From an uncultured Alphaproteobacteria bacterium (GTDB lineage: Bacteria > Pseudomonadota > Alphaproteobacteria > Rs-D84), in the NCBI GenBank assembly GCA_944389495.1, contig CALXMN010000003.1, positions 74,862 through 138,861 on the forward strand: 64,000 nucleotides of DNA, given 5' to 3'. The notes beneath the pieces are model-generated. The model was not told the origin of the DNA. It saw nothing but the letters and a program-made list of their open reading frames with translations, and did not search any database. Below are positions 9,001 to 16,421 of this stretch, piece by piece (position 1 is the stretch's first letter; each line of letters begins with the position of its first letter). Both the position numbers and the translations under genes were made by a program.

Positions 9001-12000
9001 GCATACACGACGTTATCTGTTGCCGACACAGATGCCGCGTGATCCACATCTTCACGTCCCAGACCACAGGTCATATGACATTGTGTGTAACTGGATGCGT
9101 TTTGTTCGGATTCAACATTTTCGCCCACCGGACAGGCCGTTTGATAAACATCGCCTTCGGGACTATAGTATCCAGATTCAACACTTTCGCACAGGAACGC
9201 GTTCTGGAATCTATAGAAGTATCCTGCCTTACAACTCTTTACTTCTTGAATAGAGCAATAATCATACTTTTGAGTTGATAACTGATAATTGCACTTTGCC
9301 GATGCAACACCGTTTTTGAACTTTTCATACGGATCGAATATCTTGTAACACTGGGTTACAGATGTCGAACCCGCTGGGGATTTTCCACCATCTGGGCACT
9401 CGTGAACTGTGCCATCGCCCGGACAGTAATGATCTTCGGGGCACTTGTCTGGATCGGCGAATGTACAGGTTGGGTTTGCCGTTCCGTTATTAACGGGGGT
9501 ATAACCTTCTATACATTCCACTGTATATTCGCATTGATCATAACTTACCCCATTATGGTATGCATTACCATCGCTTTGGGCAACACCACCAACCGCATTG
9601 CTAACAGGTTTGGTCGCGTCACATTCTTGATAGCACTGGGTAATAGAACTCGCGCCGGCCGCAGACAATCCGTTGTCCGGACATTTCTGGGGACCTTGTC
9701 CTTCGGGGCAATATGACCCCGGCGGACATTCGCCCGGTTCTTCATCGTCTGTGCCACCCGGACAGTTGTCACCGGCCGCGCACTTTTTACAGGATGCACT
9801 TGCACTGTTCTGGTTCTGGGCCACATATCCCGGATCACAGGTCACAGTAAATGTACAACTTGGATATGTTGAACCATTATAATTAACCTTGTCACTTACC
9901 GGATCTTTGGAACCGCCCGTAATATCGCCACCGGTGCATAATTTATAACACTGGGTTGCAGATGTTGCGCCACCATCAGATTTTCCACCATCCGGACATT
10001 CGAATGGGCCGCTGCCATCTTCTGGACAGTAATGATCTTCGGGACAGGCATCCGGATCGCCCCATACACAGGTTGGGTTTGTGCCCGGGCTGTTTTGCGC
10101 GGTATAATTTTCGTCGCATTTTGCCGTATAGGTACAATCTTTATACCCCGCGGATGTCGAACCGCCTTTGTGATATGCCGGACCGGTTGATTCTGTCGTA
10201 CCATTTTCGATTGTTATACTGGCCGGACAGGTCTTGTAACAATCCGTTAATTCAGACGAACCAGCCGCAGACAATCCGTTGTCCGGACATTTCTGGGGAC
10301 CTTGTCCTTCGGGGCAATATGATCCCGGCGGACATTCACCCGGTTCTTCATCGTCTGTGCCGCCCGGACAGTTGTCACCGGCCGCGCACTTTTTACAGGT
10401 CGCATTTGCGCTGTTCTGGTTCTGGGCCACATATCCCGGATCACAGGTCGCAGTATATGTACAGGCCGGATACATCGAACCATTATAGTTTAATGTTTCA
10501 TTAACAGGCGTCAATTTACCACCGGTTGTTGTTTTGCCCGGACAGGTTATATAGCACGCGGTACTGCTGGTTGCGCCGGGTTCGGACGTTCCATTGCCCG
10601 GGCATTCAGACGAACATCCCGCGGTTCCAACATTGGCGCTGCCGGTGCCCGGACAGAATTCGCCCGCCGGACAGGTTACGTGTGTTGAACCATTATATTT
10701 TTTACCTGGCTGGCACGTTTCGGTTTGCTGGGACCAGCACGCATAACGTGTTGCGTTGCCATAAAATGTTTCTTGGTATGTGCCGCTGGTACAGGATGCC
10801 GATGTGCCCCATCCAGTGAATGCATATCCGACACGTGTTAAACCACTGCCATCCGGCAAGTTGCACAACTCGCCGTGTTTACACGTTGCAGTTGCGTCTG
10901 CGGTACCCGTCACATTATTGACGGTTCCGGAACCGCCGTTCTTTTTCAGTGTGATGGTGTATTCATCAGGTTCGCAAGCGTTACCGGACAAATGATATCC
11001 ATCGTTACACTCAAATGGTTTGTCATCACCCGGACAGGTTGCGTTCGGAACACACGCCGCGCATCCGCTGCCCGACAGGTAATAGTCTTTTGCACAGGAT
11101 GTTGCTTTACAGGTTGTTGTGCCGCCTTTGGTTACAGTTCCGGTAACCTCCGTAGAATTTGCAACATCAAACGTCGTACAGTTACGATAACAAACACTGT
11201 TGGTCTGGGCGGCACACACGTCATATGACCCCAGTGTAAATCCAGACACCCCGCTGCACGAATTGCTGCACGGCGAGCATCCCGAACCGTTCGGATACGA
11301 ATTTGATCCACAGTCACAGGTACCTTTACCGGTTGTGGGATTGTATTGACACGCGTCCCACTGGGCGGTCAATGTGGTATTACCGGCGGTGTTATACGTA
11401 TAACTGCTGCTTGGGTTTGGATAACTGCCACCCCAACTGGTGAAAATATAACCCGGACGCGTAAATGTATCAGACGATTTGGTCGTAAACGTTGATTTAT
11501 ACGTCACGCTTTGTGTTTGGTCACTGCCTGTGCCGCCGCCGTTTCTATACGTAATGGTATATGTTGCCGCCACACACGAATTGCCAGATTTAGTATATCC
11601 CGGCTTGCACGTAAAATTCATAGTGCAGGTTGGTTGTGTCGCGCTGCAGGTTTGTGTTACCTGGTTCATTGTACCGGATGCGGTTTCTTCACCATATGTA
11701 CAATCCGCATTTGCTGGGCACGTTGGCTTTTTACAATTTACAATACAAGACTTGGTACATTGTGTTTCGGCCGTCGAACCCGCCGGTGATGTATATCCAG
11801 AATCGCATCCCGTACACGCATTGCCATTCTTATAGAAATTTGCCTTACAACTGAATGATTCTAACGGGCACGTACCACCACTGCCGGTGCAGGCACTTTG
11901 TGAACGGCACGCCGGATCATTACAGTACTTTCTGCCAGAGTACGTTTTGTTGGTGTCATATGTACAGTTCGAGTTCGCCGGGCACGATGCCGTATTGTTT

Positions 12001-12812
12001 CCAGAACAGGCGATATTACAACTTGTCGAACAGTCCGTATGCGAAGTGCTGCCGGTGGGCGCGGTATACGATGAAGGACAAGAACCCGATATTCCCGTAT
12101 CTGACGTCGCGCCGGTGTACGAAATAGTATAATTGCCGCCTGTGCACCATCTGTTGGCCGGACAGGTCGTTGAACAGGTCTTGGAACCCTGTTTAATATA
12201 TTTTCCGGGGGCGCAGGAAACAGAAATTGTATCTGATTCACAGGCCGTACCCGCGGAATTTAGATGGTACCCACTGTTGCAAGACCACGGACAATTGTTT
12301 GTGTCCGAATTCCCGGTATACGATGAATTTGCGGGCTTGTTCGTACAGGCCGAACATTTGTTCGACCCCTTGGCACTGTATTCGCCTGTGCCACAGGCAA
12401 CACAACTGCCGCTCGATAATTCGTATTTTGCATTACAGGAAATATTAATTGTTCCACCGGTACAGGCGCCCCACGTTGTACATCCGGTACAGGTGCTGGT
12501 GCCGACCGTTGAACCACCTTTACCGCCGGTAAAATTACCGGTACAGGTTTGGGTTGAACCCGTATAAGAACAGGTACCATTGGTGATAGTGCAGGGTCGC
12601 GATGTACACGATTGGGTACCCGTCGTATTTTTTACACTGGAACATTCTGAACAGGCGTTCCCCGGACCAGACGCAGTCATATAATATCCAGAATTACAGG
12701 ATGTATATTGTTTGTAATCAGGACACGAATAACCCGCGGCCAACGTTTGTCCCGTCAAACTTAATACAAACAAAGATGCAAAAATGCCCAGAAAACAGCG
12801 AATTTTTCCCAT
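6027..12812 (-). CDS. Giant secreted Cys-rich repeat protein (2261 aa)
   Basis: Starts with a Sec signal peptide (MGKIRCFLGIFASLFVLSLTGQTLAA). The rest is dozens of Cys-rich units of the type CP..G.S..GSTS.TQCYK, reminiscent of TNFR/ephrin-receptor-like or EGF-like knots. Several InlB/Listeria-Bacteroides-type beta repeats interrupt them (ending in GYAFTGWG, GYEFVGYYS and similar). No membrane anchor or autotransporter domain is visible at the C-terminus (CKDGYTMW). GAGAGGAAAGT just before 12812 fixes the start; an ATG eight codons upstream has no such site. Two blocks near 9659-9890 and 10262-10493 are almost identical in DNA. The protein is likely extracellular or surface-bound and disulfide-rich; an adhesin or shield role is inference. 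Confidence 0.82.
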   Translation of the reverse strand: MGKIRCFLGIFASLFVLSLTGQTLAAGYSCPDYKQYTSCNSGYYMTASGPGNACSECSSVKNTTGTQSCTSRPCTITNGTCSYTGSTQTCTGNFTGGKGGSTVGTSTCTGCTTWGACTGGTINISCNAKYELSSGSCVACGTGEYSAKGSNKCSACTNKPANSSYTGNSDTNNCPWSCNSGYHLNSAGTACESDTISVSCAPGKYIKQGSKTCSTTCPANRWCTGGNYTISYTGATSDTGISGSCPSSYTAPTGSTSHTDCSTSCNIACSGNNTASCPANSNCTYDTNKTYSGRKYCNDPACRSQSACTGSGGTCPLESFSCKANFYKNGNACTGCDSGYTSPAGSTAETQCTKSCIVNCKKPTCPANADCTYGEETASGTMNQVTQTCSATQPTCTMNFTCKPGYTKSGNSCVAATYTITYRNGGGTGSDQTQSVTYKSTFTTKSSDTFTRPGYIFTSWGGSYPNPSSSYTYNTAGNTTLTAQWDACQYNPTTGKGTCDCGSNSYPNGSGCSPCSNSCSGVSGFTLGSYDVCAAQTNSVCYRNCTTFDVANSTEVTGTVTKGGTTTCKATSCAKDYYLSGSGCAACVPNATCPGDDKPFECNDGYHLSGNACEPDEYTITLKKNGGSGTVNNVTGTADATATCKHGELCNLPDGSGLTRVGYAFTGWGTSASCTSGTYQETFYGNATRYACWSQQTETCQPGKKYNGSTHVTCPAGEFCPGTGSANVGTAGCSSECPGNGTSEPGATSSTACYITCPGKTTTGGKLTPVNETLNYNGSMYPACTYTATCDPGYVAQNQNSANATCKKCAAGDNCPGGTDDEEPGECPPGSYCPEGQGPQKCPDNGLSAAGSSELTDCYKTCPASITIENGTTESTGPAYHKGGSTSAGYKDCTYTAKCDENYTAQNSPGTNPTCVWGDPDACPEDHYCPEDGSGPFECPDGGKSDGGATSATQCYKLCTGGDITGGSKDPVSDKVNYNGSTYPSCTFTVTCDPGYVAQNQNSASASCKKCAAGDNCPGGTDDEEPGECPPGSYCPEGQGPQKCPDNGLSAAGASSITQCYQECDATKPVSNAVGGVAQSDGNAYHNGVSYDQCEYTVECIEGYTPVNNGTANPTCTFADPDKCPEDHYCPGDGTVHECPDGGKSPAGSTSVTQCYKIFDPYEKFKNGVASAKCNYQLSTQKYDYCSIQEVKSCKAGYFYRFQNAFLCESVESGYYSPEGDVYQTACPVGENVESEQNASSYTQCHMTCGLGREDVDHAASVSATDNVVYAISPDEYKACEYTITCETGYTPENNKSENPSCAANQYVVTLDKNGGTGNVSATVTCTFNAGCDLPANSALSRPGYKNENKWCIGADGTAPCYYAGQHTTANISANGTATTLYAAWSPNVYTVKLDHQNATTNGAPDTVYLKYATGWFSNQAADAAIQSLTKVPTKTGYEFVGYYSAQSGGEQIVNAAGAFQTSDKALTFTTTEPATIYARWSTGLIHCDAGTYYSGTGTQCNKCGANHYCEGGNFETDSGTPEGQTPCPQSGLSVAGSTSAAACYKTKLDYNAVHGSGTQTCDWDTGESSYSSNCRDIVIDMCDAGYWRENADATDCAVVGHGNYSEDEELERHTCPNSGDTETETAASIQECFKTGQPYTATNGSGTQRCFYSSGEGTSAIYARECDSQKIDACRAGYYLADTSDIDCSEVGNNFYSEKDDINRYECPADGKTDSTTAESILLCNKDGRPYVAEHGAGEQMCYYTSGEGDDAVYASSCEDITITSCDAGYYYDPSLQTDCTAVGVGNYSPVVDMTRYACPDEGTTETATSADVSECYREDIACTIENGAGIQTCNYDNNNKSYSLNCQTCNVTTCDEGFSLVDGECINCPEGSVCDEGEQHTCAELTDGQYTESDAGTNDVAMCYRECALAENAAAMDGRDYYGAQDTCEIRRCAAGYTLDNGQCVECPEGSFCDGETDPENPGDDVKSCADLGDGDWEFSLPGAKDESGCYQICEPYDVINGTAVPVNDKAFYPNECEYEGRSESGNPCEIIDGVCVETSCNPGYEMKDGVCEPCNRKYAITYKEGGVCQVAECVIGFHPNGDACESNTQECTVPNAVYAEKVWDFKKNTFGSCMVKECEYGFHISSNACVTDMQPCNVENGSGFKEWDSTLNDWGECIATQCNPGYTSDPSQTNERAKQCGECKNKYSVLGKLAASSYVQECEIAACMYQGELYNLENNECVPICPVDEMYEDETGTMIWDDSRKKCVRTCKDGYTMW
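9659..10493. repeat. Near-identical internal repeats in the giant gene
   Basis: Segments 9659-9890 and 10262-10493 match closely at an offset of 603 bases, i.e. a 201-codon unit. The match includes the stretch encoding CPPGSYCPEGQGPQKCP. A weaker match at the same offset continues to the left (around 9390 versus 9995). This points to a recent in-frame duplication or gene conversion inside the coding region. Confidence 0.8.
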
Positions 12813-12972
12813 ACTTTCCTCTCTTTTATATTTCATTCTAGAAAAAAATCTATATATCGTGCAAGAGAAAAAATAAATATTTCAAATAAATTAGATAAAA
12901 ATTTCCCGATATGAAAAATAATCTTGCTTCATCATTATAATTGTACAGTTAACGAAACAATATCCATATAAA

Positions 12973-12997
12973 TAAAAACGCGCCACCGGCGCGTAAA
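12973..12997 (-). terminator. Terminator of the tRNA(CAT) gene
   Basis: CGCGCC/GGCGCG stem at 12979-12993, followed on the minus strand by a T-run. It lies just downstream of the tRNA. Confidence 0.8.
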
Positions 12998-13001
12998 TAT
13001 G

Positions 13002-13078
13002 TGGTGGGTTAGGTAGGACTCGAACCCACGACCAAAGCGTTATGAGCGCTCCGCTCTAACCAACTGAGCTACTAACCC
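13002..13078 (-). tRNA. tRNA with CAT anticodon (elongator Met or Ile2)
   Basis: The minus strand folds as a complete tRNA: acceptor GGGTTAG/CTAACCC, D-arm GCTC/GAGC, anticodon stem GAGCG/CGCTT with loop CTCATAA (anticodon CAT), T-arm GTGGG/CCTAC with TTCGAGT, discriminator A and an encoded CCA. The normal G-C first pair excludes the initiator tRNA. From sequence alone I cannot tell elongator Met from lysidine-modified Ile. Confidence 0.92.
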
Positions 13079-13169
13079 ACGCCCGCCATTATATCTTATT
13101 TGTGTTTCGTTGCAAGTGATTTTTATTATCCGCTTTATTTTTATAACGTACTGTGCCAATATATGCGAT

Positions 13170-14450
13170 ATGTCGGAACTGGTAAAGATTTTAAGCGATG
13201 TGCAAATGCGGGCGTTTGAAACAATTGAACGCACGAATTCTAATTTATTAATCTTGGGACCGGCGGGAACCGGTAAATCAACATTTGTAAATTATCTGAA
13301 GTCTGCATCTAAGAAACGTATAATTTGTGCGTGCCCAACGGCGGTTTCGGCATTGAATGTTGGCGGCCAAACGATTCATTCGCTGTTTCAGATCCAACCA
13401 CGCGACTTTATTATGCCCGAGTTATTAAAACTTAAGGCCAAACCACGTAATATATTAAATGCTGCCGATGTTTTAATTATTGACGAAATATCTATGGTTG
13501 CGCCGGATTTGCTGGACGCGATTGATATATTGGCACGTGGCGCACGTCACAGCAATATGCCATTTGGCGGAATCCAGGTTGTTGCCATTGGTGATTTATT
13601 TCAATTGCCGCCTGTTATAACGCGCGATGCAATGGATTACTATCGGGCGGAATATGGTTATGATAACGCATACTTTTTCGATGCAAACGCATACAGGCGT
13701 GCAGAATTCTTGCGATATGATTTTGACTTGGTTTATCGGCAAAGTGATGCGGCACTGTTGGAAAATTTGCGCAGATTACGCAGCAATGATTTAACCGCAT
13801 TGGAATTTTTTAATAATTGTAAAATAGATGATGCGTCACGACGTGAAAACGCGGTTATAATTACGCCGTTTCGTGCGGTGGCGGAACGGATAAATTCTTC
13901 GCGCCTGAACCAGATTGATGCCCCGGAAATAAATTATACGGGCGAATTATCTGGAACCTTTTCGGAACGCGATGTTCCGGCGCCGATGAATTTGGCATTG
14001 CGTGTTGGTGCATTGGTTGTTTTTGTAAAGAATGGGGATAAATGGCACAATGGATCTATGGGAATTGTGCGTAATTTGGGGGCACGTGATATAACGGTTG
14101 AGTTATTAAACAAAACACGCGATGTTGTTACGGTTAAACCAGAAACCTGGCAAAAAATAGAATATGTTCGTGATGAAAATAATCGAATTCGTGAAAACGA
14201 AGTCGGCAGTTTTAAACAATTTCCATTAAACCTTGGCTATGCAATGACAATACACAAGGCCCAGGGAAAAACGTTGGACAGTGTAATTGTTGATATATCG
14301 CGTGGCGCATTTGCGCACGGCCAAACCTATGTGGCGTTGTCGCGTACGCGTAATGCAACCGATATGCACGTGGCATCACCGCTGCGTCCGCGCGATGTTA
14401 TTTTTGATGGTCGTGTTTTGGATTTTGTTGACGCAAATCATTCAGCATAA
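13170..14450 (+). CDS. Pif1-family DNA helicase
   Basis: 426 residues of a superfamily 1 helicase. Walker A GPAGTGKST lies near residue 30 and Walker B LIIDEISMV near 110. A GDLFQLPPV motif near 155 (helicase motif III of the Pif1/RecD group) and a C-terminal motif VI-like HKAQGKTLDSVIVD...YVALSRTR complete the set. Such enzymes unwind G-quadruplexes, R-loops or stalled forks. The ATG at 13170 begins the conserved part (MSELVKI); upstream in-frame TTG codons would add a hydrophobic stretch typical of non-coding sequence. The last 53 bases overlap the convergent gene at 14398-15486. Confidence 0.85.
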   Translation: MSELVKILSDVQMRAFETIERTNSNLLILGPAGTGKSTFVNYLKSASKKRIICACPTAVSALNVGGQTIHSLFQIQPRDFIMPELLKLKAKPRNILNAADVLIIDEISMVAPDLLDAIDILARGARHSNMPFGGIQVVAIGDLFQLPPVITRDAMDYYRAEYGYDNAYFFDANAYRRAEFLRYDFDLVYRQSDAALLENLRRLRSNDLTALEFFNNCKIDDASRRENAVIITPFRAVAERINSSRLNQIDAPEINYTGELSGTFSERDVPAPMNLALRVGALVVFVKNGDKWHNGSMGIVRNLGARDITVELLNKTRDVVTVKPETWQKIEYVRDENNRIRENEVGSFKQFPLNLGYAMTIHKAQGKTLDSVIVDISRGAFAHGQTYVALSRTRNATDMHVASPLRPRDVIFDGRVLDFVDANHSA

Positions 14451-15486
14451 CATTGTATAAGAAATCGCCTGATTTTCGCATTTCAGAAAAATCAACCCCG
14501 TCGCCATCAACCAATTTTTGAATTGATGGCAGGCGGCCGGTTCCACCAATCATATTGCGCATTCCGCGTGCCAAAGCATTGCGTTCCGCGGAAAATATAA
14601 TACGTCCATCCGGGGTCAGTGGCCACGAATTTTCGTCGGTATGCAATAATCCAGAATGGTCGTGTTCTTGGAAAGACATTTCTTTTAAATGGCCCGCAAC
14701 GAACAAATTTCCATTTTTAAAATATGCCGGCGAAATATCCGCGGAATTTTCGCCCATCCATTGAATAAATAAATTTTGATGATATTGCATCATAGTATCT
14801 TCGGCCGACGCAAAAGACAACGTTGTAAATCTTTGTTTGTCCAATGGTGCGATGGGACTGTGTTGGATAACCAATAATTCTTTTTGAATACGCATAACAT
14901 CACGTGACGTAAAGCCTTTTTGAATCATTTGAACGCGCATATATTCCGCCATCTGCCATATTGTGGCCGCACCGTGACAATGTGCATAGAACATAATCTT
15001 GTGCATATTGTTGATTGTTTGTTCTGGGTCGGGTGTGGTGTTGTTTATTATAACGATTCGTGGTTTTAATAATATGTTGTACAATTGAATAACATAGTTC
15101 GCCACAGGTTCGTGTTTATTCATTTCCCGAATAATTGCATCGTGTTCTTGTTGCAACAACGGATGAATTTTTTCGCGCACTTTTCGTCCGGCGATGCGAA
15201 ATTGCTCGGCGCGTTCAAGATTCGGACTTCGTGTGCCAAATTTATATACAACCGAATAAAAATTTACACCCTGGGATATATTATTTTCTTCGGCCAATCG
15301 TTGTAATAGATTCGCATAAGAGTTTGCGGCACGCAAAGATTGCGTATATTCACCGCCAAACGCAACAATTGCAGGGGTGTTAATTGGTACATCTTTTACA
15401 ACCGCGCACGCATACGGATTTTCATTTGAACGCGGGACGCGTTGGATAATATCGGCACTGCTGATTTGATATTGATTGGCGGTCAT
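14398..15486 (-). CDS. Conserved unknown protein, 362 aa
   Basis: Soluble protein with no signal peptide or membrane segment; I recognise no family. Visible landmarks are an N-terminal stretch PAIVAFGGEY, a central FYAHCHGAATIW with two His and one Cys, and a C-terminal SGLLHTDENSWPLTPDG. Its start overlaps the rimI stop by four bases (ATGA), so it is translationally coupled and belongs to the lon-like/tsaB/rimI operon. Its 3' end overlaps the convergent helicase gene by 53 bases, which is unusual and could cause antisense interference. Confidence 0.7.
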   Translation of the reverse strand: MTANQYQISSADIIQRVPRSNENPYACAVVKDVPINTPAIVAFGGEYTQSLRAANSYANLLQRLAEENNISQGVNFYSVVYKFGTRSPNLERAEQFRIAGRKVREKIHPLLQQEHDAIIREMNKHEPVANYVIQLYNILLKPRIVIINNTTPDPEQTINNMHKIMFYAHCHGAATIWQMAEYMRVQMIQKGFTSRDVMRIQKELLVIQHSPIAPLDKQRFTTLSFASAEDTMMQYHQNLFIQWMGENSADISPAYFKNGNLFVAGHLKEMSFQEHDHSGLLHTDENSWPLTPDGRIIFSAERNALARGMRNMIGGTGRLPSIQKLVDGDGVDFSEMRKSGDFLYNVMLNDLRQQNPKHDHQK

Positions 15487-15896
15487 AAAATTTTCTCCAT
15501 CAAAATGGCATCTGTACCATCATAATATTTTGGGCGTACACCGATACGTACGTATCCATTATGTTCATACAGTCCGCGGGCAGGGCGATTATTTTCTGCA
15601 ACTTCAAGAAAAATTTTTTTACCGCCGCGTTTTTTTATGTCGTTTTCGACCAGGGTCAACATCGCGGCTGCAATTCCGGCACGGCGTGCATCAGGATGAA
15701 CGCCAATGGTTATAATTTCGGCTTCGTCCGCAACAAGACGCCAAACGACAAAACCATTTTGACTGGCGATAATGTCACAGCCCGATTTTTTTAAATCTGC
15801 AAAATCATTCGCGGTCCACGGCTTGTGCGGAAAGCATAATTTATGAAGATTTGCCACATTATCAAACATTGGAATCTTTTTTATTTTGTTCCGCAT
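15483..15896 (-). CDS. rimI: Ribosomal protein alanine N-acetyltransferase RimI
   Basis: GNAT-fold acetyltransferase of 137 residues. The acetyl-CoA loop is in EIITIGVHPDARRAGIAAAML, and LYEHNGYVRIGVRPKYY near the C-terminus is the usual RimI ending. It would acetylate the N-terminus of ribosomal protein S18. It overlaps tsaB by 35 bases; an internal ATG nine codons in (MFDNVANLH) would cut that to eight. The tsaB-rimI pairing is very common in bacteria and supports both calls. Confidence 0.9.
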   Translation of the reverse strand: MRNKIKKIPMFDNVANLHKLCFPHKPWTANDFADLKKSGCDIIASQNGFVVWRLVADEAEIITIGVHPDARRAGIAAAMLTLVENDIKKRGGKKIFLEVAENNRPARGLYEHNGYVRIGVRPKYYDGTDAILMEKIL

Positions 15897-16413
15897 AACT
15901 TGGGCGCAGATACATTGGTACGACGGGTTCGTTATTACCGTTTTTCAATTTGTTGTTTACTATTTGAATTGCGTTTTTCAAATTAAACGGTTTGTGTCCA
16001 ACAGTGCACGGCCATTCCATTTGTTTTACTTCGACGTCATCAATTGACATAGTACAGGGCGCCAACCCATTCGCGGCAACAAAGAAATCACCACGTCCCG
16101 AATCAATTGCAACAAAGGCATCGGGGACCTCGTGCAAATACAGTTCAAACGCATTAATCGGCACCACGGGAGTATTTAATCCCAATGCCAATCCCTTGGC
16201 ATAGGCAATCCCCAAACGAATCCCTGTAAAACTGCCTGGACCAACAACGACACCAATTGCGTCCAGATCGGACCATTTTGCACCAACACCCCCCAGGAAT
16301 TTTTCACATTCCGCCGGCAATGCCACAGATTGCTTTTCTGTATCAACGTGCACATATTTATCGTCCAAAACGAATTCCAATCCCGTCCCAGACGTATTTA
16401 TAACTAAAATCAT
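15862..16413 (-). CDS. tsaB: tRNA threonylcarbamoyladenosine protein TsaB
   Basis: 183 residues, short for the family (usually about 230), but with the hallmark VVGPGSFTGIRLGIAYAKGLAL near residue 58. The N-terminal MILVINTSGTG belongs to the ASKHA fold. TsaB is the non-catalytic partner of TsaD (53266-54399) in making t6A37 in ANN-decoding tRNAs. An AGGGGG site sits four bases before the ATG. It follows the truncated lon gene after an eight-base gap. Confidence 0.9.
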   Translation of the reverse strand: MILVINTSGTGLEFVLDDKYVHVDTEKQSVALPAECEKFLGGVGAKWSDLDAIGVVVGPGSFTGIRLGIAYAKGLALGLNTPVVPINAFELYLHEVPDAFVAIDSGRGDFFVAANGLAPCTMSIDDVEVKQMEWPCTVGHKPFNLKNAIQIVNNKLKNGNNEPVVPMYLRPSYAEQNKKDSNV

Positions 16414-16421
16414 TTTTCCCC

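Noticed and set aside
6089-12580. Many long plus-strand frames opposite the giant Cys-rich gene
   Set aside because: They are antisense shadows created by the repetitive Cys codon pattern; they have no ribosome-binding sites, repeat with the gene's own repeats and show no domain.
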